NCBI GenBank assembly: GCA_005239435.1
Contig: SZNP01000004.1
Location: 558,001 to 622,000 of the forward strand
DNA length: 64,000 nt
Source of the DNA: Halorussus salinisoli
GTDB lineage: Archaea; Halobacteriota; Halobacteria; Halobacteriales; Haladaptataceae
Reading direction: 5' to 3'
The notes beneath the pieces were generated by a model. That model was not told the DNA's origin. It saw only the letters and a program-made list of their open reading frames with translations, and searched no databases. Position 1 is the first letter of the stretch. Every line of letters starts with the position of its first letter. Positions 9,825 through 17,873 of this stretch are shown piece after piece. A program made the translations under genes and the position numbers.

Positions 9825-10781
9825 TTACGCTACTCCCGCTCCCCACAGCACCAACCGTTGTGCGTACTCTCGATTGTCTGCCTGAGAGATATTCGTGCCT
9901 GCTCCGGCGTTCCAGAAGGTATTCCGGTCGAACGTACCGACTACGCGTCCATCCCCGATTGTCGCTACCGCGAGAGCAGCGTCACGGTCGGGGCGGTACG
10001 GAGCGTCCTGCTTACACACCGCGAACTTTCCATTGAGACCGCCTGACTGGAATTTTGCAAGTATTTTCGCTGGTGGACGAACCCGAACACAACTCACTCC
10101 TTCACCGCGGAAAACGATGCCGCCGTTCCGATTACCGGCATTGAGGAAGTGGTCGTCAGTGTACTGCCTGACGCGGTAGTTACCACCCCCGTTGTCCCGG
10201 AGAAACGACATACCGAACTGCACAGTCAGGTCGTTGTTACTTCGGCTTCCGGCGGGGTTGCAGACCCCAACTTGGCGGTAGTCCCCACCGAAGGCACTGT
10301 CTGACCAGGCGAGAAGGCCACCACCGTCAGTTACCCACTCGTCGACGGCCTCGCGCTCGGCCTCGTCGAAACGGTGCTGGTTCGACCCCAGGATGAGCAT
10401 CCCGTACTCTTCGAGAAGCGATCGCGAGAGCGTCGTGTCGGCATCGTAGCGCTCCGTCGGCAGAAATCCGACTTCCTCCAATGCGCGTCTGAACTTCGAA
10501 AGTCCGCGCGGCCCAGTATCGCTCAACCGCATCTGGTGAAAGGGGGTCGCCTCGCCTGACGGAACCGTGCCATCCGCCGCAACGTCACCGTATAGGTACA
10601 GTACCTTCCGGTTTCGTTCCTCACGAGTCGTCGTCTGTTGGCGGGTGTCCGCGCCGCTCGAAGAAGACCGTGCCTCTACGCGTCGGATAGCTGCTCCACC
10701 TCCGAGCGTTTCGAGAAATCGACGACGAGACGTGGATTTCCCGAAAATCGAGTCGGACGGGTTACGACTTGAGATCATCAC
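9825..10781 (-). CDS. Tat-exported glutamine-amidotransferase-like fold protein (ThuA/DUF4350-like)
   Basis: A 318-residue protein with an N-terminal twin-arginine motif (STSRRRFLETLGGG). The mature part begins near residue 58 with a Rossmann-like strand (KVLYLYGDVA). It continues with MLILGSNQHRF and WVTDGGGLLAWSDSAF, the strand-turn pattern of ThuA-like or DUF4350 class-I-GATase-fold domains. The region VATIGDGRVVGTFDRNTFWN near the end fits the same fold. No Cys-His-Glu triad is evident, so an enzymatic role is doubtful; carbohydrate binding or processing is possible. The segment after the RR motif is unusually polar and arginine-rich for a signal peptide, so export may be impaired. It has no operon partner. 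Confidence 0.6.
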   Translation of the reverse strand: MMISSRNPSDSIFGKSTSRRRFLETLGGGAAIRRVEARSSSSGADTRQQTTTREERNRKVLYLYGDVAADGTVPSGEATPFHQMRLSDTGPRGLSKFRRALEEVGFLPTERYDADTTLSRSLLEEYGMLILGSNQHRFDEAEREAVDEWVTDGGGLLAWSDSAFGGDYRQVGVCNPAGSRSNNDLTVQFGMSFLRDNGGGNYRVRQYTDDHFLNAGNRNGGIVFRGEGVSCVRVRPPAKILAKFQSGGLNGKFAVCKQDAPYRPDRDAALAVATIGDGRVVGTFDRNTFWNAGAGTNISQADNREYAQRLVLWGAGVA

Positions 10782-11109
10782 AGAGACCTGGCGTTCGGGT
10801 GGAAAGAAATTTTGGTGACAACACCGGTAGACGTCCTCACCGAGACGCGACGTAGGCGACGCCCATCGAGGGCAGTCTAGTAGCTTCAGGTCGAGACATG
10901 GGTTGCAAAGCTACTTCTCGTAATCACCGTCATCCTTCTCACCACGGTTTTCGAGGTGACGGTCCACAGCAAGTCTACCGGTACGTGCGTACGCCACGGG
11001 TGACGGCGGTAGCACAGTGTCCCACCCAGCTCACGACGACACCACTTACTGTAGGCGGAATGTTGTCCCCGATGCAAACTGGAGGGCTGACAGTGTGGCG
11101 TATCCGCAG
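10782..11109. other. Intergenic region, no gene seen
   Basis: 328 bp between the Tat protein and the small zinc-finger gene. Short open frames exist on both strands but lack homologous-looking motifs and overlap one another; I see no supported gene. Confidence 0.5.
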
Positions 11110-11244
11110 CTAGTTCTTCGATAGTAGTGAGGTTCCGCATTCGACGCAGACGAACTTTCCTTCCGTGGTTCGTGTACCCGGTGCGTTACAGGCCACACAT
11201 TTCACCGTCGCCGCTCGGGCCGACTTCGGAAATCGGTCACTCAT
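11110..11244 (-). CDS. Small zinc-finger protein (44 residues)
   Basis: A 44-residue reading frame from ATG at 11244 to TAG at 11110. It has two CxxC knuckles, KCVACNAPGTRTTEGKF followed by VCVECGTSL, forming a zinc-ribbon-like four-cysteine site. Haloarchaea carry many such one-domain zinc proteins, often expressed and involved in regulation or stress, though most have no assigned role. The regular spacing of the cysteine pairs and sensible codon use argue that it is real despite its size. It stands alone between a GATase-like gene and the SMC-related remnant. Confidence 0.65.
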   Translation of the reverse strand: MSDRFPKSARAATVKCVACNAPGTRTTEGKFVCVECGTSLLSKN

Positions 11245-11394
11245 AAGTCTCACCTTCCATGTGGTCGCTGGTTTTTCGGTCGTGTGATAGTTTCCGCTGG
11301 TTTCGTGATTTCATACGTACTCCGTCGCCGGTCGAGGGTATAGATTCATTCATCGAAAACTTCACCATCGCGGGCAAAGTCGTACAAAAGAACT

Positions 11395-11476
11395 CTGCTT
11401 ACAGCGTGAACTACCCCGCCCTACTCGCTCGCTTGCGCTCGCTCCTTGAGGAAGGGGGATTACCGCCTGCAATTAG
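11395..11476. mobile_element. Possible IS200/IS605-type end scar
   Basis: The stretch contains GCGTGAACTACCCCGCCCT and then CTCGCTCGCTTGCGCTCGCT, a GC-rich imperfect hairpin followed by GAGGAAGGGGGATTACC. From general familiarity this resembles the subterminal hairpins of haloarchaeal IS200/IS605 elements. It ends exactly where the reading frame of the SMC-related remnant begins, so it looks like the breakpoint of an insertion or imprecise excision. No transposase remains. The assignment is tentative. Confidence 0.3.
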
Positions 11477-11875
11477 CTAAGTCTTCTCAAGAACGAGAAT
11501 CTCGACCGTATCTGGATCGAGTCTGTTGAGCGAAAAGTACGTGGAGGCCGCCGGAAGGTCGAACGAACGCAGTTCGAGTTACATATTATCCGTCAGGGTG
11601 ACGAAGGAGAGGACTACGAGGACACGGTTGACCACCTCAGCGAGAGCGAGCGCGAAGTAACTGGACTCGTTTTTTCCCTTGCGGGGAACCTCGTTCACGA
11701 GGTCTACGAGACGCTACCGTTCATCATCCTTGACTCGTTGGACGCGATCGACTCCGACCGAATCGCATCGCTCGTCGAGTACTTTAGTGACTACGCGGAG
11801 TACTCAGTCGTTGCCCTTCTCCCGGAGGACGAGGCTGCCTTCGACGACGAACATCAACGAGTCACGGAAATATGA
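11477..11875 (+). pseudogene. C-terminal remnant of an archaea-specific SMC-related protein
   Basis: An open frame of about 132 codons without a start codon, beginning right after an in-frame stop and the IS-like scar. Its translation runs from LDRIWIESVERKVRGGRRK through HLSESEREVTGLVFSLAG to PFIILDSLDAIDSDRIASLV and ends FDDEHQRVTEI. The SESE signature-like segment followed by a hydrophobic strand and LDS matches the ABC-signature and Walker B half of archaeal SMC/Rad50-related ATPases. The whole N-terminal ATP-binding half and coiled coil (some 500 residues in the family) are missing, so this is a truncated remnant. Confidence 0.7.
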
Positions 11876-12092
11876 TTCCATGTTGAGTGGATTCGGGATT
11901 TGTAGACGCTTCTCCTCCGAATTTTTTCGAGCCTATACCCCCTTGGGTCGTGAAGTCACCGGTGCGGGACATCGACGCGCTGTTTTTCGATACGCGGGCT
12001 TTCACTTTGCCGCTCATTTCTGACGCGCGGTTTCCAGCGACGATGTCAAGCCAGTTCCTGCTTGCAGTCACCGTCGAGGTACCTCCAGTTTC

Positions 12093-12146
12093 GGAACTTT
12101 ACGAATCGTAAAGTCCGCACGAATCTTCAAGTTCGCGCGAATTGTA
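12093..12146. repeat. Distal island of the 9-bp periodic repeat (6 units)
   Basis: Six consecutive 9-mers: GGAACTTTA, CGAATCGTA, AAGTCCGCA, CGAATCTTC, AAGTTCGCG, CGAATTGTA. They follow the same consensus and exact 9-bp phase as the large array upstream of the parA-like gene (18848-19639), 6.7 kb away. It overlaps the 3' end of a broken gene. It may be a secondary partition-protein binding site or a relic of a former copy of the partition region. Confidence 0.75.
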
Positions 12147-12513
12147 GTACCTCGATACGAGCGATTGCCTCGGGAGAAATCGGGAGTGGAAGTTGCCGGG
12201 CGATGTAAGTGTTCGGCGTAAGGATGCCTTTCGCTTCCGTTAGTCGGTTGACCTGCTCGTCGGCCAACTCTGTCTTAATTGCAACGAGATCCCCCTCCAG
12301 TTAGTCGATGATATGCGCTCTGACAATCGAAGCGGTGACGTTGTCTCGGTGCGTGAGTCACGCGAAAGTAGTCTCTGACGGCGTACCATCTACTTCGTCG
12401 GCCACCGGATCGAACTCATCGTGAATATCACGGTTTTCCTCGGTCAGGTACGCGCCTTCGAAAGGACTGGACTCATCAGCGCGTGACTCACTAGTCAGTG
12501 GCCTAAGTAGCAA
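12127..12513 (-). pseudogene. Broken gene of unknown function
   Basis: One reading frame stays protein-like across two in-frame stops, which suggests nonsense decay. Pieces in order are FEGAYLTEENRDIHDEFDP, stop, LTHRDNVTASIVRAHIID, stop, then GDLVAIKTELADEQVNRL and TPNTYIARQLPLPISPEAIA. No start codon is evident and I do not recognise the family. The acidic, haloarchaeal-style composition and uninterrupted phase support a former gene rather than chance. Its last codons run into the distal 9-bp repeat island. Confidence 0.5.
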
Positions 12514-13036
12514 TTAACAGAAATTGTTCTGTTGTTTCTCCAAGACGATCTGGCAATACTCTACGTATTCCCTATATAACAAAGACTAGGTGTCTGTTCT
12601 TCTTATCGTTCTTTCTCCCCCTCTAGACGCTCTCATCGCCCTGAATAGCCCGTAAGCGTATATGAGATAGGGTTTTTGATTTTATACAAAATGCAAATAC
12701 AACAATTATTATAAATAAATGTACCAGTTGATGAGAGTAATCCCCGTGCTTAATTCGGCTCTAAACTGAAAAGCTAGACTCGTCGATGAGCAAAAAGCGT
12801 CTTGAGGAGACGCACTCCTGTCGTCAATCTCTAACGGCTAATGAAGGAGGGACAATAGAGACAGTATGTCCGAGTCATTGGTGGATCGACGCGAGAGAAC
12901 GACTTGGTTTCGGTTCTAGACTCACTGTTGACGGCATTCAGGAAGTTCTAGACGAAGCAACTCACGTTGGTCAGTACGTCGAATAGAGAGGAACACTAGG
13001 GTCGAAGTCGTCGTGTCTGTCGGCCGGTTGTACCTC
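12514..13036. other. Low-complexity AT-rich gap with one weak small ORF
   Basis: The stretch 12655-12730 is strikingly AT-rich compared with the surroundings. A 66-codon frame (12786-12986, + strand, starting MSKKRLEETHSCRQS and ending EATHVGQYVE) is the only candidate gene. It has no recognisable motif and I would not call it. The rest looks like decayed sequence. Confidence 0.4.
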
Positions 13037-13281
13037 TCACGGCGCAGACACGCCCGGCAGACCCAGCAGGTTGAAATTAATGCGGCGGAGGAATTGGGTG
13101 TTGATTTGGCGATTATGGCATTGAGTGACACCAACAGTGGCCCAAACGTGGGTGAAAGTAGAATGCCGATAGGTGCGAGAACACATGCCACAAGAGGGAT
13201 GGCGAACACGTTGTACCCCGCGGCCAAGACGAAGTTCTCCTTCATCTTCCGATAGATTTCCTCACTCACTGAGTGAGGCAA
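13037..13281 (-). pseudogene. C-terminal fragment of a heavy-metal P1B-type ATPase
   Basis: The frame starting at 13281 reads SEEIYRKMKENFVLAAGYNV, then AIPLVACVLAPIGILLSP. This is the last two membrane helices of copper/heavy-metal transporting P-type ATPases. After VSLNAI the expected ending continues only in another frame, INTQFLRRINFNLLGLPGVS, and stops at 13037, so there is a frameshift. Everything before this (metal-binding domain, phosphorylation site, ATP-binding domain) is absent. A perfect 8-bp palindrome (CCTCACTC-ACT-GAGTGAGG, 13260-13278) marks the broken end and could be a rearrangement joint. Confidence 0.7.
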
Positions 13282-13475
13282 ACGACGTCTCCTGTAGTCA
13301 ATCCCGCCTTACTCGCCGTTTTCGGCGGTTCGTTGAGGGTTGAGCTTCCGGGCTACTGGACAGGAGTTGTATATATCGAAATGTGGTTTAAGGCATAGAA
13401 TCCCTCATGAGTCGATCCGTCTCTCTTCGGGGGTATCGAAGTCAGCACACGACCCACAGAGACGGACGTCCACTA

Positions 13476-14780
13476 TCACTTCTTGCCGAACGCATCAGTC
13501 AGTTGGTCGCGCATGAATTCCCGACGGACGGTCCGTGCGCGCTCGTCGGACAGATAGTTCTGCATCACGACCTGTGGGTCGCTACTGCCCTGTTCGGCCG
13601 CGATATCTTCGACGCCCTCCAACACGCCCTCGAGGACCGACGAATAAGCATCGTACCAGAAGCGCCGACACAGTTTCGGCGACACCGACACGCCATCGAC
13701 CGCGTCGGGCAGGCCCGCTCGGTCAGCCAAGTCGGAAAACCAGTTGTAGATGGTGTTACGCGTGACGTGGTCGTTCGAGGCGTGCGGACTCGGGAACAAG
13801 TAGCCCGACCAGTCCTCGTCGTCGCCCAACTCGGCGATCCTGTCGTCGAGGACCCTCTGACCGAACAACAGTGAAACCTCGCCCGGCCCGTTCTTGCGGT
13901 CGTCGAACGCGATGTAGGGCACCTCGTCGTCTGTTCCGTCGGTTTCGAATTGTGAGTAATGGAGCGATGCGACCTCGTTCGGCCGGAGACCCCAGCCTGC
14001 GAGTGCGACGACGAGCAGCTGCTCGCGCGGGTTGTCGGCGGTCTCGAACAGCGCTCGGACGTGGTCTGCGTCGAGACAGGGCGTGTCCGTCGCGTCGGCA
14101 GTGTCGCCGTTGGCCGCGTCGTTCCAGCGGTACTCGTTGGCGAGACCGTCCGCCGGGTTGACCGCCGCCCACTTCCGGCGCTTCAAGTGGTCGTACCAGT
14201 TCGATACCGCGAGGTGGATGCGGCGCTTCGTGGTCGGCGAGTCCAGGCGAGCGTGGAGGCGGTCGAACGCCGCCCAGCACTGGTCGGTCGCGTCGCGGGC
14301 GGGTACGTCGCTCTCGCGGGCGACTGGCGTCACGAGGTCGTCGGTCTCGTTGACGGCGCAGTACGCGCGGACGTACCGGTCGAGTCGGTACTGGAGCGTG
14401 CGAATCGACGACTCGGCGAGTTCCGCGCGGTTCCGTTTCGAGGTGAGGAACGCGTCGAGCGCCTCGACGGTGCGGTCGTCGTCGGTACTCCAGTGGGTGT
14501 CGTCGCGGCCGTCGTCGAGGCCCAGGTCGTCCCGCCAGAACTGGCCGAACGCCCGATCGTGATGCTCACGGAGCGTGTAAAGCAACGACCGGAAACCGTT
14601 GTTCCGAAGCCACTGGTGGGTCGGCTTGTCCGTCTCGGGGTCGTGGCCGTCGGCGCGCAGCGCCGGCGCGACGACCGACCAGTATGCGTCGGCCAGTTCG
14701 TCGACGTCCTCGAGGAGGGTCCACGGGACGTCGTCGGCAGTCTGCCAGTCGCGGCCGTCAGAGGTGGTTTCAGCGGACAT
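13476..14780 (-). CDS. Tyrosine recombinase / phage-type integrase
   Basis: A 434-residue site-specific recombinase. An N-terminal SAM-like core-binding domain (about residues 100-220, including RTLQYRLDRYVRAYCA) precedes the catalytic domain. The first catalytic Arg is in GWGLRPNEVASLHY near residue 270, a Lys in FDDRKNGPGEV, the second Arg in SPKLCRRFWYDAY, and the nucleophilic Tyr in VVMQNYLSDERA. The usual His of HxxR is Lys here, and the later His/Trp position is not conserved, as seen in divergent haloarchaeal integrases. It borders the decayed zone, consistent with past integration or excision. No tRNA or clear attachment repeats were found beside it. Confidence 0.82.
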   Translation of the reverse strand: MSAETTSDGRDWQTADDVPWTLLEDVDELADAYWSVVAPALRADGHDPETDKPTHQWLRNNGFRSLLYTLREHHDRAFGQFWRDDLGLDDGRDDTHWSTDDDRTVEALDAFLTSKRNRAELAESSIRTLQYRLDRYVRAYCAVNETDDLVTPVARESDVPARDATDQCWAAFDRLHARLDSPTTKRRIHLAVSNWYDHLKRRKWAAVNPADGLANEYRWNDAANGDTADATDTPCLDADHVRALFETADNPREQLLVVALAGWGLRPNEVASLHYSQFETDGTDDEVPYIAFDDRKNGPGEVSLLFGQRVLDDRIAELGDDEDWSGYLFPSPHASNDHVTRNTIYNWFSDLADRAGLPDAVDGVSVSPKLCRRFWYDAYSSVLEGVLEGVEDIAAEQGSSDPQVVMQNYLSDERARTVRREFMRDQLTDAFGKK

Positions 14781-15185
14781 CGTGGGGTGCTCGGTGTCGA
14801 GTTTCGGGAAGCGCGGTGATTTCGCGAGGGAGGCGGTTCGCTGTGGTGGTTGGTGGTTCTAAGCGCGGCATTTTCGCGTACGAGAGCGTTTATCTCTAAT
14901 TACGTATAGTTTTGGTGTTTGGTGTGACCGTTACAGTCTGTCTAAACACCAATCAAACCCGTCGAAATAGCCGCGAAACGTATAAACTTTATATCGCTAT
15001 ATAGAATGAGGGGGCGTCGGGTTCGTACTCCGTATCGATCGTATCTATCCAATTTCAGGGGTACTCGTACGCTCGCGACCGTCAGTCGGCCTTCGTTGGC
15101 CCGGCGTCAGTGGCCAAGAAGTGGAAACAAACAAGGTCAGATTACCCCATGGTTTGAGCATAGAGAAAACTACTTTGAAGCGCAA
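14781..15185. promoter_or_regulatory. Intergenic region with a 9-bp inverted repeat
   Basis: 405 bp between the integrase and the nitric oxide reductase gene. TTGGTGTTT at 14912-14920 is matched by AAACACCAA at 14944-14952, and the left arm is extended as a direct repeat (GGTGTTTGGTGT). AT-rich stretches (GTATAAACTTTATATCGC, 14980-14997) follow. The inverted repeat could be an operator or a recombinase site for the integrase, whose start lies 131 bp away; nothing in the sequence proves either. Confidence 0.4.
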
Positions 15186-17528
15186 TCAATCGTCGTCTTC
15201 GAGTCCGTAGTCCTCGTCCCCCATCACGCGACGTGCGATCGGTTGCTCGGATCGGGACACCTCGTCGACTGCTGTCCCCCGGTGTCGCATCTTCTGAAGT
15301 ACATCGTAGGTGAAGACGATCGAGCCAAGGATGATCATGACGTCACCAGGGATACGGAGCCAAAAGGCCGTCTGGATGATGTCGCTGTTGTAGAACGCGA
15401 GGCTGCGAGCGGCGGCGTAACTCTCGGTGAAGGCGACTTCGAGTTGCAAGAAGCCGACCGGTAACACCGAGATAACGACCATCACTGCAAGGCCGACGTT
15501 CATCAACCAGAACGACCACTGCAGTCGGCACGTACTCCATCGTTCCTCGATCGTCGAGATCCGGAACATGTAGACGACCATGCCCATCGCGAGGAAGCCG
15601 AACGCGCCGAACATCGAGGCGTGGGCGTGGGCTACCGTGAGGTAGGTGCCGTGCTCGAAGTAGTTGATTATCGGGAGGTTGATGAAGAATCCCAGAACGC
15701 CCCCGCCGATGAAGTTCCAGAACCCACTGGCGATGATGAACAAGAACGCCCACCGATACGGGAACGTCTCACCGGCCTCCGTGAACGTCGTGTACTCATC
15801 GAGGGCCTCGAAGAGGATGAGAACCAACGGAATGAGTTCCAGAGTCGAAAACACGGACCCGAACGGAATCCAGATGTCGGGCTGTCCAACCCACCAGTAG
15901 TGGTGGGACACGCCGATGACGCCAGTCCCCATAATGAACAGCGCTTCGAACATCACCGCCTTCTCCGCCGAGCGACGGCGGAGCAACCCCATACTGACGA
16001 GCGTAACGCCGACGACCGCGACGATGAAGAACTCGAACGCGCCCTCGACCCACATGTGGACGACCCACCACCGCCAGAATTCCGTCATCACGATGTTCGT
16101 CTGCGGCGTGTACAGCATTCCCGCGGTGAACAGCAAACCGATCGACCCGCCGGCGTAGATGATCATGTGTGCGAGTCCGTACCGAGGTTCGTCGTCGAGC
16201 AGCGGCTCGAAGCCCCGCCAAACCAGGTACGTCCAGAACGCAAAGCCCGCCAGCAGACCGAACTGCCAGACCCGTCCGACCTCGACGTACTCCAGACCCT
16301 CGTTGCCGATCAGCCACCAGAACCACTGATCGGTGTTGATGTAGCCATTGATACCGAGCCAGATGCCGACGAACCCGCCGACCGTCACTACGAGAAGCGC
16401 CCCTAGGAGTACCCAGACGTACGTGGTTTGGCGAGGTGGTTCATAGCCGGTGAGCAGTGACGCGAGAAAGATGCCGGCAGCTAACCACATGGCCGCAATC
16501 CAGAGGATGCCGAGGTCGAGGTGGAACGTCTTCGCAGCAGTGAACGAAATCAGTTGAAGGATATCGATGCCAGCGATTTCCTGAAGCTCGAAGAAGGCGT
16601 CCCTCTCGATGTAATAGTGGGCGAGCAGGCCGCCGAGCAACGTTTGAGCGACGAACAGAACTGCTGCCACCGGTACGTACCACAGGGTAGCAATTTGGCT
16701 CGGGAACAGATCGATCTCGCCGGGCCCGGGGATAGAGGGCCCGCTCGTAGCATCGGGTTCGGACAGTTCGACGGATTTGTACAGCCAGATGCCGATGCCC
16801 GCAGCGCCCACGAGGAGGATCATGCTGATGGCACTCCAGATGACGTTCGCACCCGTCGGGACGTTACCAGCGTCGGGCGCAGGGGGCCACCCATTCGTAT
16901 AGGAGTGATCAGATCCCGGACGATCCGTGTGGGAAATCCAGGCCGTCCAGAGTGCGAAGTCGGCAAACTGTCGGGCGTCCGCCGCGCTGGATATCATTTC
17001 CGCCGGGACGCCGCGTTCGCGGGCCCCCTCGTGGTAGCGTTCGACGTAGGTTTCACGCACCTGCTGGTGGGCGTAGGTTTCGGCTGCCGAGTACTGGACT
17101 TGTCCTCGAATCGTCGAGTCGTCGAGGTCGGATTCGACTATCTGGTCAACCGCGGCCTGGTCTGGCGGATCGAGGTTATCGTACTCCGTATCGTACCGCT
17201 CGCGGGCGTAATATTGACGCATGAACTGCATCTTGAGATCCAAGGTATCGGCGGTGTAATCGACGCCGAAGTACGCACCGTTACCGAGGATAGACCCGTG
17301 ATTCATCATACCGTTGGACTGGAAGATCGCTTTCCCCTGCTGGATCTGCTCGGAGTTGACGACCGTGTTTCCGTCCGGCCCCTGAATCGTGTCGGGGATC
17401 GGTGGGACGTTCTGAGTCGAGTACCACGCGCCGACGCCCATCACCACGAGGTTGACTACGAAGATACCGACGAGGATTTTCGCTAACGTCCGACGTCGAA
17501 CCTCGATGTTCTGAAATTCGATTCTCAC
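15186..17528 (-). CDS. norB: Quinol-dependent nitric oxide reductase (qNor), single subunit
   Basis: A 780-residue membrane enzyme reducing 2 NO to N2O with electrons from quinol. The N-terminal part has one helix followed by an external domain (GKAIFQSNGMMNHGSILGNG) related to the NorC-like region of qNors. The catalytic heme-copper-oxidase domain of about 12 helices contains KTFHLDLGILW, VEGAFEFF (essential Glu), SHHYWWVGQPD (paired His ligands) and HAHASMFGAFGF. The start is GTG at 17528 because AGGAGG sits 6 nt upstream; the open frame extends 7 codons further back. Its role is NO detoxification or denitrification. No other denitrification gene is in the window, so it acts here as a stand-alone NO scavenger. 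Confidence 0.93.
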   Translation of the reverse strand: MRIEFQNIEVRRRTLAKILVGIFVVNLVVMGVGAWYSTQNVPPIPDTIQGPDGNTVVNSEQIQQGKAIFQSNGMMNHGSILGNGAYFGVDYTADTLDLKMQFMRQYYARERYDTEYDNLDPPDQAAVDQIVESDLDDSTIRGQVQYSAAETYAHQQVRETYVERYHEGARERGVPAEMISSAADARQFADFALWTAWISHTDRPGSDHSYTNGWPPAPDAGNVPTGANVIWSAISMILLVGAAGIGIWLYKSVELSEPDATSGPSIPGPGEIDLFPSQIATLWYVPVAAVLFVAQTLLGGLLAHYYIERDAFFELQEIAGIDILQLISFTAAKTFHLDLGILWIAAMWLAAGIFLASLLTGYEPPRQTTYVWVLLGALLVVTVGGFVGIWLGINGYINTDQWFWWLIGNEGLEYVEVGRVWQFGLLAGFAFWTYLVWRGFEPLLDDEPRYGLAHMIIYAGGSIGLLFTAGMLYTPQTNIVMTEFWRWWVVHMWVEGAFEFFIVAVVGVTLVSMGLLRRRSAEKAVMFEALFIMGTGVIGVSHHYWWVGQPDIWIPFGSVFSTLELIPLVLILFEALDEYTTFTEAGETFPYRWAFLFIIASGFWNFIGGGVLGFFINLPIINYFEHGTYLTVAHAHASMFGAFGFLAMGMVVYMFRISTIEERWSTCRLQWSFWLMNVGLAVMVVISVLPVGFLQLEVAFTESYAAARSLAFYNSDIIQTAFWLRIPGDVMIILGSIVFTYDVLQKMRHRGTAVDEVSRSEQPIARRVMGDEDYGLEDDD

Positions 17529-17873
17529 GATGTTCCTCCTGTTAAACACTCACCATTAAACGGCGCCCAGAAACGAATCACGCTCATATTTTTGACGGTT
17601 ACTGCCTTAATGCTCGTAGCAGTCGTATGTTGGTTAGAGAGCTTCTGGCCGCTCATCGTTTGGCACCTCGCGGTCGATACGATGGGTTTACGTGCTGCCA
17701 GTATGCCACCGACATACATTGCTCTTCTCGTCGGTGTGACCCCGCAGATGGGCATTATGGGACGTCTAGTTCCGTCTCTGGACGACCGCTCGACTCTCGC
17801 CTTCGAACGGTCCAACTCCGAGAGCGCGGATATCGCTTCAGAGTCAGCTCGAAACCGCTTCCAAACAGCGCAC
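17529..17873. other. Intergenic region with a doubtful membrane-like ORF
   Basis: A plus-strand frame from 17592 encodes two hydrophobic stretches (ALMLVAVVCWLESFWPLIVW and YIALLVGVTPQMGIMG) before becoming a meaningless tail antisense to the GT2 gene (its stop is at 18002). It may be a decayed fragment of a small membrane protein. I recognise no family and do not call a gene. The qNor promoter must lie here; the AAAAATATGAG stretch near 17588 (minus strand) is a possible TATA region. Confidence 0.35.
17535..17540 (-). promoter_or_regulatory. Strong ribosome binding site that sets the qNor start
   Basis: AGGAGG on the minus strand, 6 nt before GTG at 17528. A perfect Shine-Dalgarno is uncommon in haloarchaea and decides between two in-frame GTG codons. 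Confidence 0.8.

Noticed and set aside
12786..12986. A 66-residue small protein
   Set aside because: No motif or partner, in a decayed region; mentioned only as a weak frame in the gap.
13282..13475. A tRNA as integration site next to the integrase
   Set aside because: No tRNA-like cloverleaf or T-loop GTTC-type sequence could be traced beside either end of the gene.
13959..14819. A long open frame of 286 codons on the plus strand
   Set aside because: It is antisense to the tyrosine recombinase, whose motifs are clear; GC-rich codon bias opens this frame by chance.
16521..17486. A 321-codon plus-strand frame
   Set aside because: Lies wholly antisense to the qNor gene and shows no domain.
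17529..17600. A NarO-type regulator site before qNor
   Set aside because: I looked for a CGAAC-N4-GTTCG-like palindrome and did not find one.
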